Assembly: GCF_943371865.1 (NCBI RefSeq) | Contig: NZ_CALRWL010000034.1 | Coordinates: 4,162-68,161 of the forward strand | Direction: 5' to 3' | Length of the DNA: 64,000 bases | Source: Azorhizobium sp943371865 | Lineage (GTDB): Bacteria > Pseudomonadota > Alphaproteobacteria > Rhizobiales > Xanthobacteraceae | Part shown: positions 52,117 through 61,001 of the stretch, piece by piece | How the letters are laid out: each line of letters opens with the position of its first letter | Position numbering within the stretch: position 1 is the first letter of the stretch | The notes under the pieces: model-generated | Database searches by the model: none | What the model was told of the DNA's origin: nothing | Seen by the model: only the letters and a program-made list of their open reading frames with translations | Program-made: the position numbers and the translations under genes

Positions 52117-53070
52117 TCACGCCCGCTTGATGCGCGGATCGATGGACGCCTGGGCGATATCGACCACGAGGTTGAGGAAGACGAAGAACAGCGCCAGCAC
52201 CAGGATCGTGCCCTGCAGCAGCGGCAGGTCGCGCTGGAAGATGGCGGAGTTCAGAAGGAAGCCGGTGCCGGGCCAGGAGAACACGGTCTCGATCAGGATC
52301 GAGCCGCCCAGCAGATAGCCCAGTTGCAGGCCCATCACCGCGATGGCGGTGGGGGCGGCATTCTTCACCACATGGCGGAACACGCGGGTCTCGCGCAGGC
52401 CCTTGGAGCGCAGCGCCTCGACGAAATCCTGGCTGAGGATGTCGCCGGTGAGCGCGCGGATGGTGCGCGTCACGATGCCCATGGGGATCACCGACATGGT
52501 CACCGCCGGCAGGATCAGGAACTGGATATGGGCCCAGTCCCAGTGCCAGTCGGACGATCCGCCGGGGCCGGCGCCCACCGCCGGCAGCCAGCCGAGCGTC
52601 ACCGAGAAGATGATGACCAGCACCATGCCCAGCCAGTAGTGGGGCACCGACACGCCGGCCACCGCGATGGAGGTGGCCACCTTGTCGATCCAGGTGTCGC
52701 GGAAATAGCCCGCCACCAGCCCGAAGAACACGCCCAGCGTGAAGCCGATGGCCGAGGCGGCGCAGGCGAGGATGAAGGTGTTCTTCACCGCGTTCATCAC
52801 CTCGGTGAACACCGGGCGGCCTGAGGCGATGGAAGTGCCCAGATCAAGGTGCACCGCCTTCCATAACCACAGGCCGAACTGCACCGGCAGCGGCCGGTCG
52901 AAGCCATAGGCGGCGCGCAATTGCGCGGCCAGTTCCTGGGAGGCATCGGCGGGCAGGATGGCCACCAAGGGATCGCCGGGTGTGATGTGCACCAGGAGGA
53001 AGCACACCAGCGCGACGCTGATGACGATGGGGATCACATAGACGATGCGTCGGGCGATATAGGCGAGCAA
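52117..53070 (-). CDS. Peptide-type ABC transporter permease (DppB-like)
   Basis: A 317-residue membrane subunit of the importer. It begins LAYIARRIVYVIPIVISVAL, followed by HITPGDP and the conserved GFDRPLPVQFGLWL. Five more helices follow, with the EAA motif EALRSKGLRETRVFRHVVKN and the ending TILVLALFFVFLNLVVDIAQ plus DPRIK. The start is TTG at 53070, the codon at which family similarity begins, with AGGGTGAT just upstream. It lies 98 bp after the substrate-binding protein gene. Confidence 0.92.
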   Translation of the reverse strand: MLAYIARRIVYVIPIVISVALVCFLLVHITPGDPLVAILPADASQELAAQLRAAYGFDRPLPVQFGLWLWKAVHLDLGTSIASGRPVFTEVMNAVKNTFILACAASAIGFTLGVFFGLVAGYFRDTWIDKVATSIAVAGVSVPHYWLGMVLVIIFSVTLGWLPAVGAGPGGSSDWHWDWAHIQFLILPAVTMSVIPMGIVTRTIRALTGDILSQDFVEALRSKGLRETRVFRHVVKNAAPTAIAVMGLQLGYLLGGSILIETVFSWPGTGFLLNSAIFQRDLPLLQGTILVLALFFVFLNLVVDIAQASIDPRIKRA

Positions 53071-53168
53071 GAGATCACCCTGGCGGTTGAGACAAAGGCG
53101 GCGCGGGGCAGGGCGCTCCGCGCCGTTGGGGGAGGCGCGCGGGCGTGGCCACGGCCACGCCCGTCGGA

Positions 53169-54857
53169 TCAGGGGGCGATGACCACCGGGGAGAAGTCCA
53201 CGAACCAGCTCTTGGGCTGGACGAAGCCGGAGATCTTCGGGCTCAGCGCCCGCGGCCCCACGTCATGGGCCACCCACAGGAAGGCGGCATCATCCACGGA
53301 GGCCGCATGCAGTTCCGCCAGCGCCTCGTCGCGGGCCTTCGGCTCGAAGGTGGAGCGGGCCTTTTTCACCAGCTCGTCAAACTTGGGGTTGTTGATGAAG
53401 CCCCAGTTGTTCGAGGTCGGCGGAGCCATGGAGGATTGCAGGAAGCGCACCATGGCGAAGAACGGGTCCATGGCCGCATAGGTCACGTTGATGCCGTTGG
53501 AGCCGTTGGCGGTGGGGTCCTTGGCGCCGCGGCGCCAGTTGGTGAACAGCGTGTTCCACTCGATCACGTCCAGCTGCACGTCGAAGAAGCACTCCCCCAG
53601 CGCCTGCTGGAGATACTCATTCATGGGCAGCGGCAGCATCTGGCCGGAGCCGGAGGCCGAGGTCTGGATCTTGACGGCGAGCTTCTTGTTGGGGCCGTAA
53701 CCGGCTTCCTGCATCAGCTTCTTGCCGGCGGCGGCATCGAACTTGATCTGGAAGGTGGGGTTGCCGCGCCAGGGATGGCCGGGCTCCACCGTGCCGGTGG
53801 CCGGCACCATCAGCCCGCCGAGCAGGCCGTCGCGCATGCCCTCGCGGTCCACGCACAGATTGGCGGCCTTGCGCACCTTGATGTCATTCCAGGGCGAACC
53901 CTCCACGCGGGAGAATTGCCACGGCCACACGTGGGGCTGCTCGTTGGAGCGGATCATGAAGCCGCGCTGGCGCAGCTGCGGCAAAGCGTCGGGGGCCGGG
54001 GCCTCGATCCAGTCCACCTGGCCGGCCATCAGCGCCGCGGTGCGGGCATTGGCTTCCGGCATGGGCAGCAGCAGCATCTTGTCGGTCTTGGGAACGCGGG
54101 CCTTGTCCCAATAGTCGGCATTCTTGGCCAGCTCGAGCCGCTCGCGGGGAACGAACTTGGTCATCTTCCACGGGCCGGTGCCGGAGGCGTCCTTGGCGAA
54201 TGCGGTCCAGGCGGCCTGGGACTTGGCCTTGGCATCGGCGCCCTCGGCCGCGGCATAGAATTTCTGCCACTGGGCCGGGCTGGCCATGAACAGATTGGTG
54301 AGATTGTAGGGCAGGAAGCTGTCCGGCTCCTTGGTGGTCAATTCCACCGTGAGGTCGTCGATCTTCTTGGCCGAGGCCAGGGTCGGCATGCGCGAGGCGG
54401 TCACGCCCACCTGGCTGGCGTCGAACTGCGGGGCGCTCTGGTTGAGCACCTTGTCCACGTTCCACACCACCGCATCGGCATTGAAGGCCGAGCCGTCATG
54501 GAATTTCACGCCCGGGCGCAGCTTGAAGGTCCATTTGGTCTTGTCGGCATCATCCACCTTCCACTCGGTGGCAAGGCCTGGAATGAGCACGCTGGGCTTG
54601 GTGGCGGAGGACAGATCCCAGTTGATCAGGGGATCATACATGGTCACGCCGGTGAAGCGGTTGCCCTCGAAGCCCTGGTCGGGCTGGCCGAGGGTGCGCG
54701 GGATGTCGGCGGCGGTCATCCCGATGCGCAGCGTCGTCTCGGCCGCGGCGGCGCCGGCGAACAGGCAGCAGCCCGCCAGCAGGAGCGCGGTCGCCTTCAA
54801 CGGGCTGCGGCGACGGTCGAGCCTCAGGCGGTCGAGCCTCGTGGGAATAGACAGCAT
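53169..54857 (-). CDS. ABC transporter substrate-binding protein, family 5 (first gene of the ureide/amide operon)
   Basis: Captures the imported solute in the periplasm. The 562-residue precursor has a long basic N-terminus (with the repeat RLDRLRLDRRR) and a signal peptide ending AAAAET at about 40. Family 5 features include TWTFKLRPG-type KWTFKLRPGVKFHDGSAF, VVWNVDKVL, SGTGPWKMTKFVPRERLEL and KNADYWDKARVPKTDKM. The Asp pocket of strict peptide binders cannot be judged. The ATG at 54857 follows GAGGGGA. As the first gene it defines the substrate of the operon, which sequence alone does not reveal. Confidence 0.92.
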   Translation of the reverse strand: MLSIPTRLDRLRLDRRRSPLKATALLLAGCCLFAGAAAAETTLRIGMTAADIPRTLGQPDQGFEGNRFTGVTMYDPLINWDLSSATKPSVLIPGLATEWKVDDADKTKWTFKLRPGVKFHDGSAFNADAVVWNVDKVLNQSAPQFDASQVGVTASRMPTLASAKKIDDLTVELTTKEPDSFLPYNLTNLFMASPAQWQKFYAAAEGADAKAKSQAAWTAFAKDASGTGPWKMTKFVPRERLELAKNADYWDKARVPKTDKMLLLPMPEANARTAALMAGQVDWIEAPAPDALPQLRQRGFMIRSNEQPHVWPWQFSRVEGSPWNDIKVRKAANLCVDREGMRDGLLGGLMVPATGTVEPGHPWRGNPTFQIKFDAAAGKKLMQEAGYGPNKKLAVKIQTSASGSGQMLPLPMNEYLQQALGECFFDVQLDVIEWNTLFTNWRRGAKDPTANGSNGINVTYAAMDPFFAMVRFLQSSMAPPTSNNWGFINNPKFDELVKKARSTFEPKARDEALAELHAASVDDAAFLWVAHDVGPRALSPKISGFVQPKSWFVDFSPVVIAP

Positions 54858-55226
54858 AGGCGATGGTCCCCTCTGGTTCTCCAGCGATCTTAGCAACCGC
54901 TGTGCCAACTCATCTAACCCTGCGTCACTATGGGTTTCGCCGATAAATCATCAACGAATTTTCCATAAAGTGCGCGTGAGCCTATATTTTAGGCATCAGG
55001 AGTGTGCAGGTCGCTTGGCTTGCATGCAACGGCCTTTTCACAGTCCGTGCACGATATTTGGCCAGTTTGCAGGAACGGGGACCAGGCGATCGGGGGCGTT
55101 GGTGTGGCCTTGGGTTGCAAGCTGCGATCATTGGCTTGTTCGGCTCCGGCCATCGGCTATCCTGCACCGGTGGCCGAGGCTTGGCCGCGTGTGCGTAGAG
55201 GACGGGCCATGGGAGGAACGGCGAAA
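54858..55226. other. Divergent intergenic region with two palindromes
   Basis: About 370 bp separate the operon's first gene from the small gene on the plus strand. The part at 54940-55000 is AT-rich. GCCTA-N5-TAGGC (54980-54994) and the perfect palindrome TTGCATGCAA (55020-55029) could be regulator sites. No gene is evident; short open frames here lack coding character. Confidence 0.4.
54926..54954 (-). promoter_or_regulatory. Candidate promoter of the ureide/amide operon
   Basis: On the minus strand TTGATG (54954-54949) and ATAGTG (54931-54926) are spaced by 17 nt, about 70 nt before the binding-protein start. Both hexamers deviate from consensus. Confidence 0.3.
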
Positions 55227-55439
55227 ATGCTGGGCAAGCAGCAGGAAGGCCAATTGATCGAGGGCCTGGGTGTCATCGAGACCACGGAGACCGACAACGT
55301 GGTGCGCTGGGATGGCGAGAAGCTCTATGTGGAGCATGACATCTATCACAACGGCCAACTCGTGCATTCCAAGTACAAGCGCCGGGTCACCCGCGAAGTG
55401 GCGCAGGCCCTGGCGGAGATTCTGCGCGACCATCACTGA
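55227..55439 (+). CDS. Small protein of unknown function
   Basis: The 70-residue product is MLGKQQEGQ... with IETTETDNVVRWDGEKLYVE and YHNGQLVHSKYKRR, ending in a short helix (REVAQALAEILRDHH). The beta-rich middle and helical end look like a folded domain, and codon use matches neighbouring genes. GGAGG at 55212-55216 lies 10 nt before ATG 55227; an alternative ATG at 55209 with a GAGG site would add six residues. I do not recognise the family. Confidence 0.65.
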   Translation: MLGKQQEGQLIEGLGVIETTETDNVVRWDGEKLYVEHDIYHNGQLVHSKYKRRVTREVAQALAEILRDHH

Positions 55440-55647
55440 AATCTGCATCTGTCCCGTCCGGCTCGGGCATCGTGCCCGGCCGGGCTCGTCCACCGGCGTG
55501 CGCCGCGCGTGGGGCGGCGCGTGCTGACGCGTTTGTGCTCGGCGCCCCTCCACATGCCCGCGTCTGTTTGGCCCCGCTCTGGAAAAGGTCTCATGCTGTC
55601 CACCGCCGGATCGATGTGTGTAGCCGCCTTTGGCGCGCGCTGTGCCC

Positions 55648-57255
55648 ATGTCGGCTGAGCCGGAACCCATGGAATCGCCGCTGCGCGTCGCCGTTATCCT
55701 GGAGCCTGGCGATGCCCCGGAGTGGGTGCTGCGGATCCTCGGGGATTTGCGCGCGGCGGGGGATGTGGACCTGGTGGACGTCGTCCGCGACGCGGTGCCG
55801 GCGGATGCACCGCTGTCCGCTCTCGTGGCTTACATGCGCCAGGATCAGTCCCGGGTGGCGGAAGCCCCCGACCCGATGGCGTTGCGCCCGCTCACCTATG
55901 CCGAGGGCACCGGCAGCGCGACCTTGCCGCCGCTCGATCTGGTGCTGGATTTTGGCAGCGGGTCCGGACCGGCCCTGGCCTCGAAATGCGGCACCTGGTC
56001 GTTCCGCTTTGGCGGTGCGCGGCTTTTGAAAGACAGCACCGCCCTGTTCCCGGAGGTGGCCCGCGGTGACACCTGGTGCGATCTGGCGCTGCTCTGCGCG
56101 TCGCCCGGTGCCGCGCCGCTGGTGATCGCCCGCACCACCTCCCACGTCAATGACCGCTCGCTCTGGCGGACCCGCACACCTGTCGTCTGGAAGGCACGGG
56201 CGCTGGTGCGGCGCGCACTGGCCGCCTTGCGCCGGGACGGTGCGCCCGCCTTTTTCGCCGCGGCGGGGGCGCGCTATGACCAGAGCCTGCCGACGGAACC
56301 GGCGCCCGTCACCGCCGGTGCCTTTGCTGCGTTCCGCCTGCGGCACCTGTTTCGCCGCTTCCTGGTGCCTTACTTTCTGGTGCGCGACCAATGGCGCATC
56401 GGCATCCGCCTGCGCGGGCCGAACGATCCGCCGTGGGGCAGGCGCGCTTGGGCGCAGGGCTTCCATTTCATCGAGGCGCCACCTGAGCGCTTCTATGCGG
56501 ACCCGTTCCTGTTTGAGCGCGACGGGCGCACCTTCCTGTTCTTCGAGGACTGGGACTGGGCGGTGGGCAAGGCCATCATCAGCGTGGCCGAACTGGCGGC
56601 GGACGGCACGCTGGGGCCTGTCTCCCCGGCGCTGGAGACCGCCTATCACCTGTCCAATCCGCTGGTGTTCGCCGCGGATGGCGAGATTTTCATGATCCCC
56701 GAGACCCTGGCGGCGCGGCGGGTGGAGGTCTATCGCGCGGTGGAGTTTCCCACCCGCTGGGAATTGCACTGCGTGCCCCTGGACGATCTGGATATCGTCG
56801 ATCCTTGCGTGTTCCACGATGGCAATCGCTGGTGGATGTTCGCTGCCGTGCTGGATTTCGGCGGCTCCGGCTGGGATGAACTCCATGTCTTTTCCGCCGA
56901 TGCCCTCTGCGGTCCGTGGCAGCCGGTGGGGGACCAGCCGGTGCTGTCCGACGTGCGCGCCGCCCGGCCCGGCGGGCGCATGTGGCGGGCGGACGGCGTG
57001 CTGCAGCGGCTGGCGCAGAATTGCGCCGGCGGCTATGGGGCCGGTCTCGGCCTCTACGCTGTGGAACAGGTGGACGCGCACGGCTATCGCCAGCGGACCG
57101 TGGCCGAGGTCAATGCGTTCGACTTCGGCATGAATGGCGTGCATGCCTATGATGCCACCGCCCGGTTTGAAGTGGTGGATGGGCGGCACTACCAGATGGC
57201 GGTGCGGGGCTGGACGGCCTATTGGCCGTTTCCCCGCTGGTTCGGAAAGCATTGA
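55648..57255 (+). CDS. GINT1 N-terminal-like (five-bladed propeller) protein with formyltransferase-like N-terminus
   Basis: A 535-residue protein. The C-terminal part (about 255-530) resembles the N-terminal domain of plant glucosamine inositolphosphorylceramide transferase 1, a beta-propeller of glycosidase-like type. Repeated blades are visible: FYADPFLFERDGRTFLFFED, LSNPLVFAADGEIFMIPET and DPCVFHDGNRWWMFAAVLD. The N-terminal 200 residues (VAVILEPGDAPEWVLRIL ...) look like a divergent formyltransferase-type domain. Bacterial proteins with this layout occur in surface-glycan loci. A role in polysaccharide modification is inferred from the GNAT and glycosyltransferase neighbours. ATG 55648 was chosen over a TTG at 55630; ATG 55669 is also possible. 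Confidence 0.75.
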   Translation: MSAEPEPMESPLRVAVILEPGDAPEWVLRILGDLRAAGDVDLVDVVRDAVPADAPLSALVAYMRQDQSRVAEAPDPMALRPLTYAEGTGSATLPPLDLVLDFGSGSGPALASKCGTWSFRFGGARLLKDSTALFPEVARGDTWCDLALLCASPGAAPLVIARTTSHVNDRSLWRTRTPVVWKARALVRRALAALRRDGAPAFFAAAGARYDQSLPTEPAPVTAGAFAAFRLRHLFRRFLVPYFLVRDQWRIGIRLRGPNDPPWGRRAWAQGFHFIEAPPERFYADPFLFERDGRTFLFFEDWDWAVGKAIISVAELAADGTLGPVSPALETAYHLSNPLVFAADGEIFMIPETLAARRVEVYRAVEFPTRWELHCVPLDDLDIVDPCVFHDGNRWWMFAAVLDFGGSGWDELHVFSADALCGPWQPVGDQPVLSDVRAARPGGRMWRADGVLQRLAQNCAGGYGAGLGLYAVEQVDAHGYRQRTVAEVNAFDFGMNGVHAYDATARFEVVDGRHYQMAVRGWTAYWPFPRWFGKH

Positions 57256-57260
57256 GGGAC

Positions 57261-58286
57261 ATGAGCACGGACACATCTCCCCGCTGGCAGCCGGCGCTCG
57301 CCCGCAAAAGCCACCTGTCAGCGATCCGCGCCCTGTATGAGTTGGTATGGGAGCGCGAGGTTTCCGAGGCGTTCCTGAAGTGGAAGCTGTTCGATGGCCC
57401 CTGCGGCTCGCTGGCCTCGGTGGCCATGGCGGGCGAGGCGTGCGTGGGGCTCTACGCAGTCATCCCCACGCCTTTGACCCTGGATGGCGCGCGGGAGATG
57501 GGCGCCCAGTCCGTGGACACCATGACCCACCCGGACTACCGCCGCCAGAACATGTCTGTGACCTTGGCCCGGCATTGCTATGCGGAGGCGGAGGCCCGCG
57601 GCTATCGGCTGGTCTATGGCCTCCCGAACGAAAATTCCTATCCCATGTTCATGACCAAGCTGGGCTGGCTGAAGCTGGATGACATGGTCCGCTTCGTCCG
57701 CCCGCTGTCGGCGCCCTCCAAGGTGCCGCGCCTGTTTGCGCCGCTGCTGGATGCGGCCATGAGTGCCCAGGCGCGGTCGGGGTCCGGCAGCCGTGCGGTG
57801 ACGGTCACGCCCATCACATCCTCCAGCTGGTTCCACATGCCGCCGCCAGCACCGGCGGGGGCGCGCTGCCGGGTGGACATCTCGCCCGACTGGCTGGCCT
57901 GGCGCTATGGCGCCGAACCGGGCGGGGCCTATGAGCAAGTGCTGCTGGGCAATCCCAAGGCCCCCGATGCGGTGGTGATTTTCGACATGGTGCCTGACGA
58001 GAATGAGTCCGCCGGGCGGCCCCTGCTGCGCATCAATCTGTTGCGGGGCATCACCGCCGAAGATCGCCAGGAGGCGCTGCGCGCCATCGTGCGGATCGGG
58101 GCGGAGCGGGGCGCGCGTTCCGCCTCGCTGTTCACCAGCGATCCGGAGACGCAGGCTCAACTCCGGCGCGCGGGGTTCGTGGCGCGCGACACCCTGCCGC
58201 TGTGCTACGGCGGGTTTGTGCCCGGCCGCGACCCCGTGGCCTTGGCCAAGGGCGACATGGCCATGGAAGGCGGCGACCGCGACTAG
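57261..58286 (+). CDS. GNAT family N-acetyltransferase
   Basis: A 341-residue acyltransferase expected to acylate an amino group, perhaps on a sugar. The GNAT core lies at about 20-160. It has LASVAMAGEACVGLYAVIP, then the strand VDTMTHPDYRRQNMSVTLA with the acetyl-CoA loop (RRQNMS), and YRLVYGLPNENSYPMFMTKLG. A second, less clear acyltransferase-like half (about 200-330) ends with RSASLFTSDPETQAQLRRAGF. It starts 5 bp after the propeller-protein gene with a GAGGG site and is surely co-transcribed with it. Confidence 0.82.
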   Translation: MSTDTSPRWQPALARKSHLSAIRALYELVWEREVSEAFLKWKLFDGPCGSLASVAMAGEACVGLYAVIPTPLTLDGAREMGAQSVDTMTHPDYRRQNMSVTLARHCYAEAEARGYRLVYGLPNENSYPMFMTKLGWLKLDDMVRFVRPLSAPSKVPRLFAPLLDAAMSAQARSGSGSRAVTVTPITSSSWFHMPPPAPAGARCRVDISPDWLAWRYGAEPGGAYEQVLLGNPKAPDAVVIFDMVPDENESAGRPLLRINLLRGITAEDRQEALRAIVRIGAERGARSASLFTSDPETQAQLRRAGFVARDTLPLCYGGFVPGRDPVALAKGDMAMEGGDRD

Positions 58287-58292
58287 GTCGCG
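58278..58292. terminator. Short stem-loop at a convergent gene junction
   Basis: CGCGAC-TAG-GTCGCG, a 6-bp stem whose loop holds the stop codon of the GNAT gene. It lies between it and the convergent glycosyltransferase gene; termination activity is uncertain. Confidence 0.3.
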
Positions 58293-58307
58293 ACCGAGCC
58301 GCGCGGG

Positions 58308-59237
58308 CTATTTCAGCCGCAGCAGGCGGGCGAGGTCGAACGCCGAATCCCGTGCCGCATTGCCCGACGGCGCCAGAAGCAGCGCCGTGCCCTGCTGGAT
58401 CAGGGCTTTGAGGCGTTGATCCCGCTCCCGCGCGAGCATGGCTTTCGAGGTGAGAAGGCGGGCTTTCGAGATCGACCGGTAGGGCTGGGGGATGCGCGAG
58501 GGATCGGGCACATGCTCCTTGTAGATCTGGAGCACCGAGCGCACCAATTCGGCGGTGTCGCGGCTGGTGGAGCCCGGCCGCGCCAGATAGCGGGTGGAAC
58601 AGACGGTGTCGCACCACACGCCCCCCACCCGCGCCAGCTTGAGCCACAGATCCCAGTCCTCGCCGATGCGATAGCGGGTATCGAAGCCGCCCACCTGCTC
58701 GATGCTGCTCTTGCGCGCGATCACCGTGGAGGTGCCGCAGACGGTCTCCGCCAGCAGCATGGCAAAGGCATCCGGGCCGAGGTCGAGCAGCCCGGTGCGA
58801 CCGCCGATCCATTGGCGGAACTGCGGCCAATAGGAAAACTGCTTGCCCAGCACCCGACCTTCCGGCGTTACCGACACCACGTCGGCGAAGGTCAGGCTGA
58901 TGTCGGCCCGGCGCTCCAGCAGGTCCAGCCGGTCGAGGAGGACGTCGGGCAGGAATTGGTCGTCCGCATCCAGAAAGGCGATGATCGGCGCGCTGGCCGC
59001 AGCGATGCCCGCATTGCGCGCGGCGGAGACGCCGGCGGGGGCATGGACCAGCGGCTTCAGCAGCGGATCGGCTGCGGCCGCCTGTGCCAGAAAGGCGTCG
59101 GTCCCGTCCGTCGAGCCGTCGTCCACCACCACGATCTCGATGGGGCCGCAGGTCTGGGCACGGATGCTGGCGATGGCGGCAGGCAGATAGGGCAGGCAAT
59201 TGCGGGTCGGAATGACCACGCTCAGGCGGGGCGTCAT
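58308..59237 (-). CDS. Glycosyltransferase family 2
   Basis: A 309-residue inverting glycosyltransferase of the GT-A fold. It begins LSVVIPTRNCLPYLPAAIAS, with EIVVVDDGSTDGTDAFL, the ARNAGIAAASAPIIAFLDAD(D) segment containing the metal-binding DxD-type DADD, and IGEDWDLWLKLARVG where ED is the probable catalytic base. No membrane segment is seen. The sugar and acceptor are unknown, but convergent neighbours encode GNAT and propeller proteins, suggesting a shared glycan pathway. The ATG at 59237 sits at the family start. Confidence 0.9.
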   Translation of the reverse strand: MTPRLSVVIPTRNCLPYLPAAIASIRAQTCGPIEIVVVDDGSTDGTDAFLAQAAAADPLLKPLVHAPAGVSAARNAGIAAASAPIIAFLDADDQFLPDVLLDRLDLLERRADISLTFADVVSVTPEGRVLGKQFSYWPQFRQWIGGRTGLLDLGPDAFAMLLAETVCGTSTVIARKSSIEQVGGFDTRYRIGEDWDLWLKLARVGGVWCDTVCSTRYLARPGSTSRDTAELVRSVLQIYKEHVPDPSRIPQPYRSISKARLLTSKAMLARERDQRLKALIQQGTALLLAPSGNAARDSAFDLARLLRLK

Positions 59238-59447
59238 GGCAGGCTCCGACGTATCGCGCCGCCGGATGCGGACGAGGTCAAGGTCTCTTCGTGATCTTAA
59301 TGCATGCCGGGGCGTTGTGCGCGGCGGTTTTCCGCGAACCGGCCCTCAAGGCGCTGATGTTCCGGCCAATTCCGTGCGGTCAGGCAGTCGGGTCAAACCC
59401 TGCTTTCGTCGCGCACAATGCGGGGCCGGCCTTTCGCGGGCGGGCAG

Positions 59448-60431
59448 CTAGGGCTTGCGGGGGTGCCTGGTGACCACCGGGAGGGGCGATATGTTCTGCG
59501 GAGTCTCCGATCCCTCGCCCTCGCCGGCGAGGGCGTCCGTCGCCGCTTCCGACAGCGCGAGAAAGACGGCGGCGAAAAATCCGGCCAGGCTCTCCCGCAA
59601 GGGCTTCAGCATCCGCACGCCGCCCGGCGGACCGGGCAGGCGCTCGATCAGTCCAGCGGTTTCCGCGTCGCGCAGCAGCTTCAGCACGTGGGCGCGCGAG
59701 ACGTGGAATCGGCGCCCCAGTTCCGCCACCGGTACGGTGATCACCTGCTCCGGCGGAAAGGTATCGCCGGGTGGGGCCGAAAGCAGCAATTGGAAGACGA
59801 TCAACATGCCGCCATCACGCGCCGCAAATAGCTGCAGGGCAGGGGCATGGTCGAGCACCCGTGCCCCGCTGCGGAACCGGGCCATCAGCGCGCGGATCAG
59901 CAACGTGCGGAATGCGTTCGATTCCAGCCGCGCCAACGCTGCTGCGCCGCAGGCATCCATCAGGCTGATGGCCTCGAACTGGCTCCGCCAGCGGGCCGTC
60001 TGCATGCTTCGGAAGAGATCGGTGGGCACCAGCGGGCGTTGGCGGCGATCGGCGATGCTGACCGGGTCCTGGCTGGGTTCCACATAGCCCGCCCAGCGCA
60101 TCAGCACGAGCATCGCCTTGGCCCGGCCGCGGCTGCACAAGCCGGTCTCGCGGCACAGGTCGATGATTCGCCCGGCCGTCAGACCGCGGCCGGCCGCATC
60201 GGGCGTGGAGTGGAGGTAGATGGCCATCAAGGCGAAGACGGAGCGCTCGCGATCGTTCAGAATGCGGTTCAGCAGGCGGTTGCCGTCGTAAGCCTCCACG
60301 AGGTTGCGCGCTGCCAGCGCCATGGCCTGCGGAAATGCCGGGTGGGTACGGATCATCGCCACGCGTGCCGCATCTTTCGCGACTGCCGCTTCATGGTACG
60401 CCGCAACGGCCCCCTGGCTCTGATCCGACAT
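59448..60431 (-). CDS. Putative transcriptional regulator with two winged-helix segments
   Basis: A 327-residue protein with no assignable family. A winged-helix-like part appears at about 60-115 (LNDRERSVFALMAIYLHS ... GRIIDLCRETGLCSRGRAKA). A second part at about 220-275 carries the helix-turn-helix VAELGRRFHVSRAHVLKLLR, followed by AETAGLIERLPG, in the manner of MarR or GntR proteins. Between them is a helical region without a ligand-binding signature. A DNA-binding role is inferred from this. The start at 60431 is supported by the following sequence. The gene is divergent from a small secreted-protein gene that it could regulate. Confidence 0.6.
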   Translation of the reverse strand: MSDQSQGAVAAYHEAAVAKDAARVAMIRTHPAFPQAMALAARNLVEAYDGNRLLNRILNDRERSVFALMAIYLHSTPDAAGRGLTAGRIIDLCRETGLCSRGRAKAMLVLMRWAGYVEPSQDPVSIADRRQRPLVPTDLFRSMQTARWRSQFEAISLMDACGAAALARLESNAFRTLLIRALMARFRSGARVLDHAPALQLFAARDGGMLIVFQLLLSAPPGDTFPPEQVITVPVAELGRRFHVSRAHVLKLLRDAETAGLIERLPGPPGGVRMLKPLRESLAGFFAAVFLALSEAATDALAGEGEGSETPQNISPLPVVTRHPRKP

Positions 60432-60619
60432 GCTCCTCTTGCACTCCGTACACGTTTACTATCCACACGCGGTGAACCGCCGCGACCCGCCGCCCGCTGG
60501 CGAGGCCGCGCGGATGGGGGTTTTACGACCCTCTGGACGCGGCCAGAAATTGCCATTGTGCCTGTGCCGCAGCGATCCTAGCTGTGGCACGCGCATGGCG
60601 CACCAGGAAGGTTTTTCAA

Positions 60620-60982
60620 ATGGCGAAGCATTCCCGCATTATTCTTTCGTCCCTGGCGTTGGCTGCTGCAGCCTTCGGTTCAGTTTTGATCTCCGCGAGT
60701 CCGAGCCATGCGGTGGTCTATTGTAAGACCGTCGGCGTTCCCCAGGGCTGTGTCGCCCGTCCGACCCGGGTCATCTATTGCACCCGTCCCGGCTATCCGG
60801 CCGGTTGCGTCGCCAAGGGCAATGGCACGGGCGTGGGCGTTTACCCCGGTGCCGGTGCCGGTGCGGCTGGCGTGGGCGTTGCGCCCGGTGTCGGCGTCGG
60901 TGCCCCCGGCGTGGGCGCGCCCGGTGTCGGGACCGGCGGAGTCAATGGCGGCGGCCCCGTGAACCGCGCCGGCTGGCGCTGA
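60620..60982 (+). CDS. Small secreted protein with duplicated cysteine motif and Gly/Val-rich tail
   Basis: I do not recognise the family. The 120-residue product has a signal peptide (about 1-32, ending SPSHA). It is followed by two tandem copies of a 14-residue motif, YCKTVGVPQGCVAR and YCTRPGYPAGCVAK, that is YC-x3-G-x-P-x-GCVA. The remainder (about 70-120) is an elastin-like run of GAPGVGV-type units. The paired cysteines could form disulfides. AGGAAGG lies before the ATG at 60620, which opens directly into the signal. An in-frame codon at 60584 would add 12 residues. Confidence 0.72.
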   Translation: MAKHSRIILSSLALAAAAFGSVLISASPSHAVVYCKTVGVPQGCVARPTRVIYCTRPGYPAGCVAKGNGTGVGVYPGAGAGAAGVGVAPGVGVGAPGVGAPGVGTGGVNGGGPVNRAGWR

Positions 60983-60985
60983 ACC

Positions 60986-61001
60986 CGCGACCAGGGTCGC
61001 G
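60986..61001 (+). terminator. Hairpin after the small secreted-protein gene
   Basis: CGCGACC-AG-GGTCGCG, a 7-bp palindrome three bases beyond the stop codon. Downstream bases are not T-rich, so evidence for termination is modest. Confidence 0.35.
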
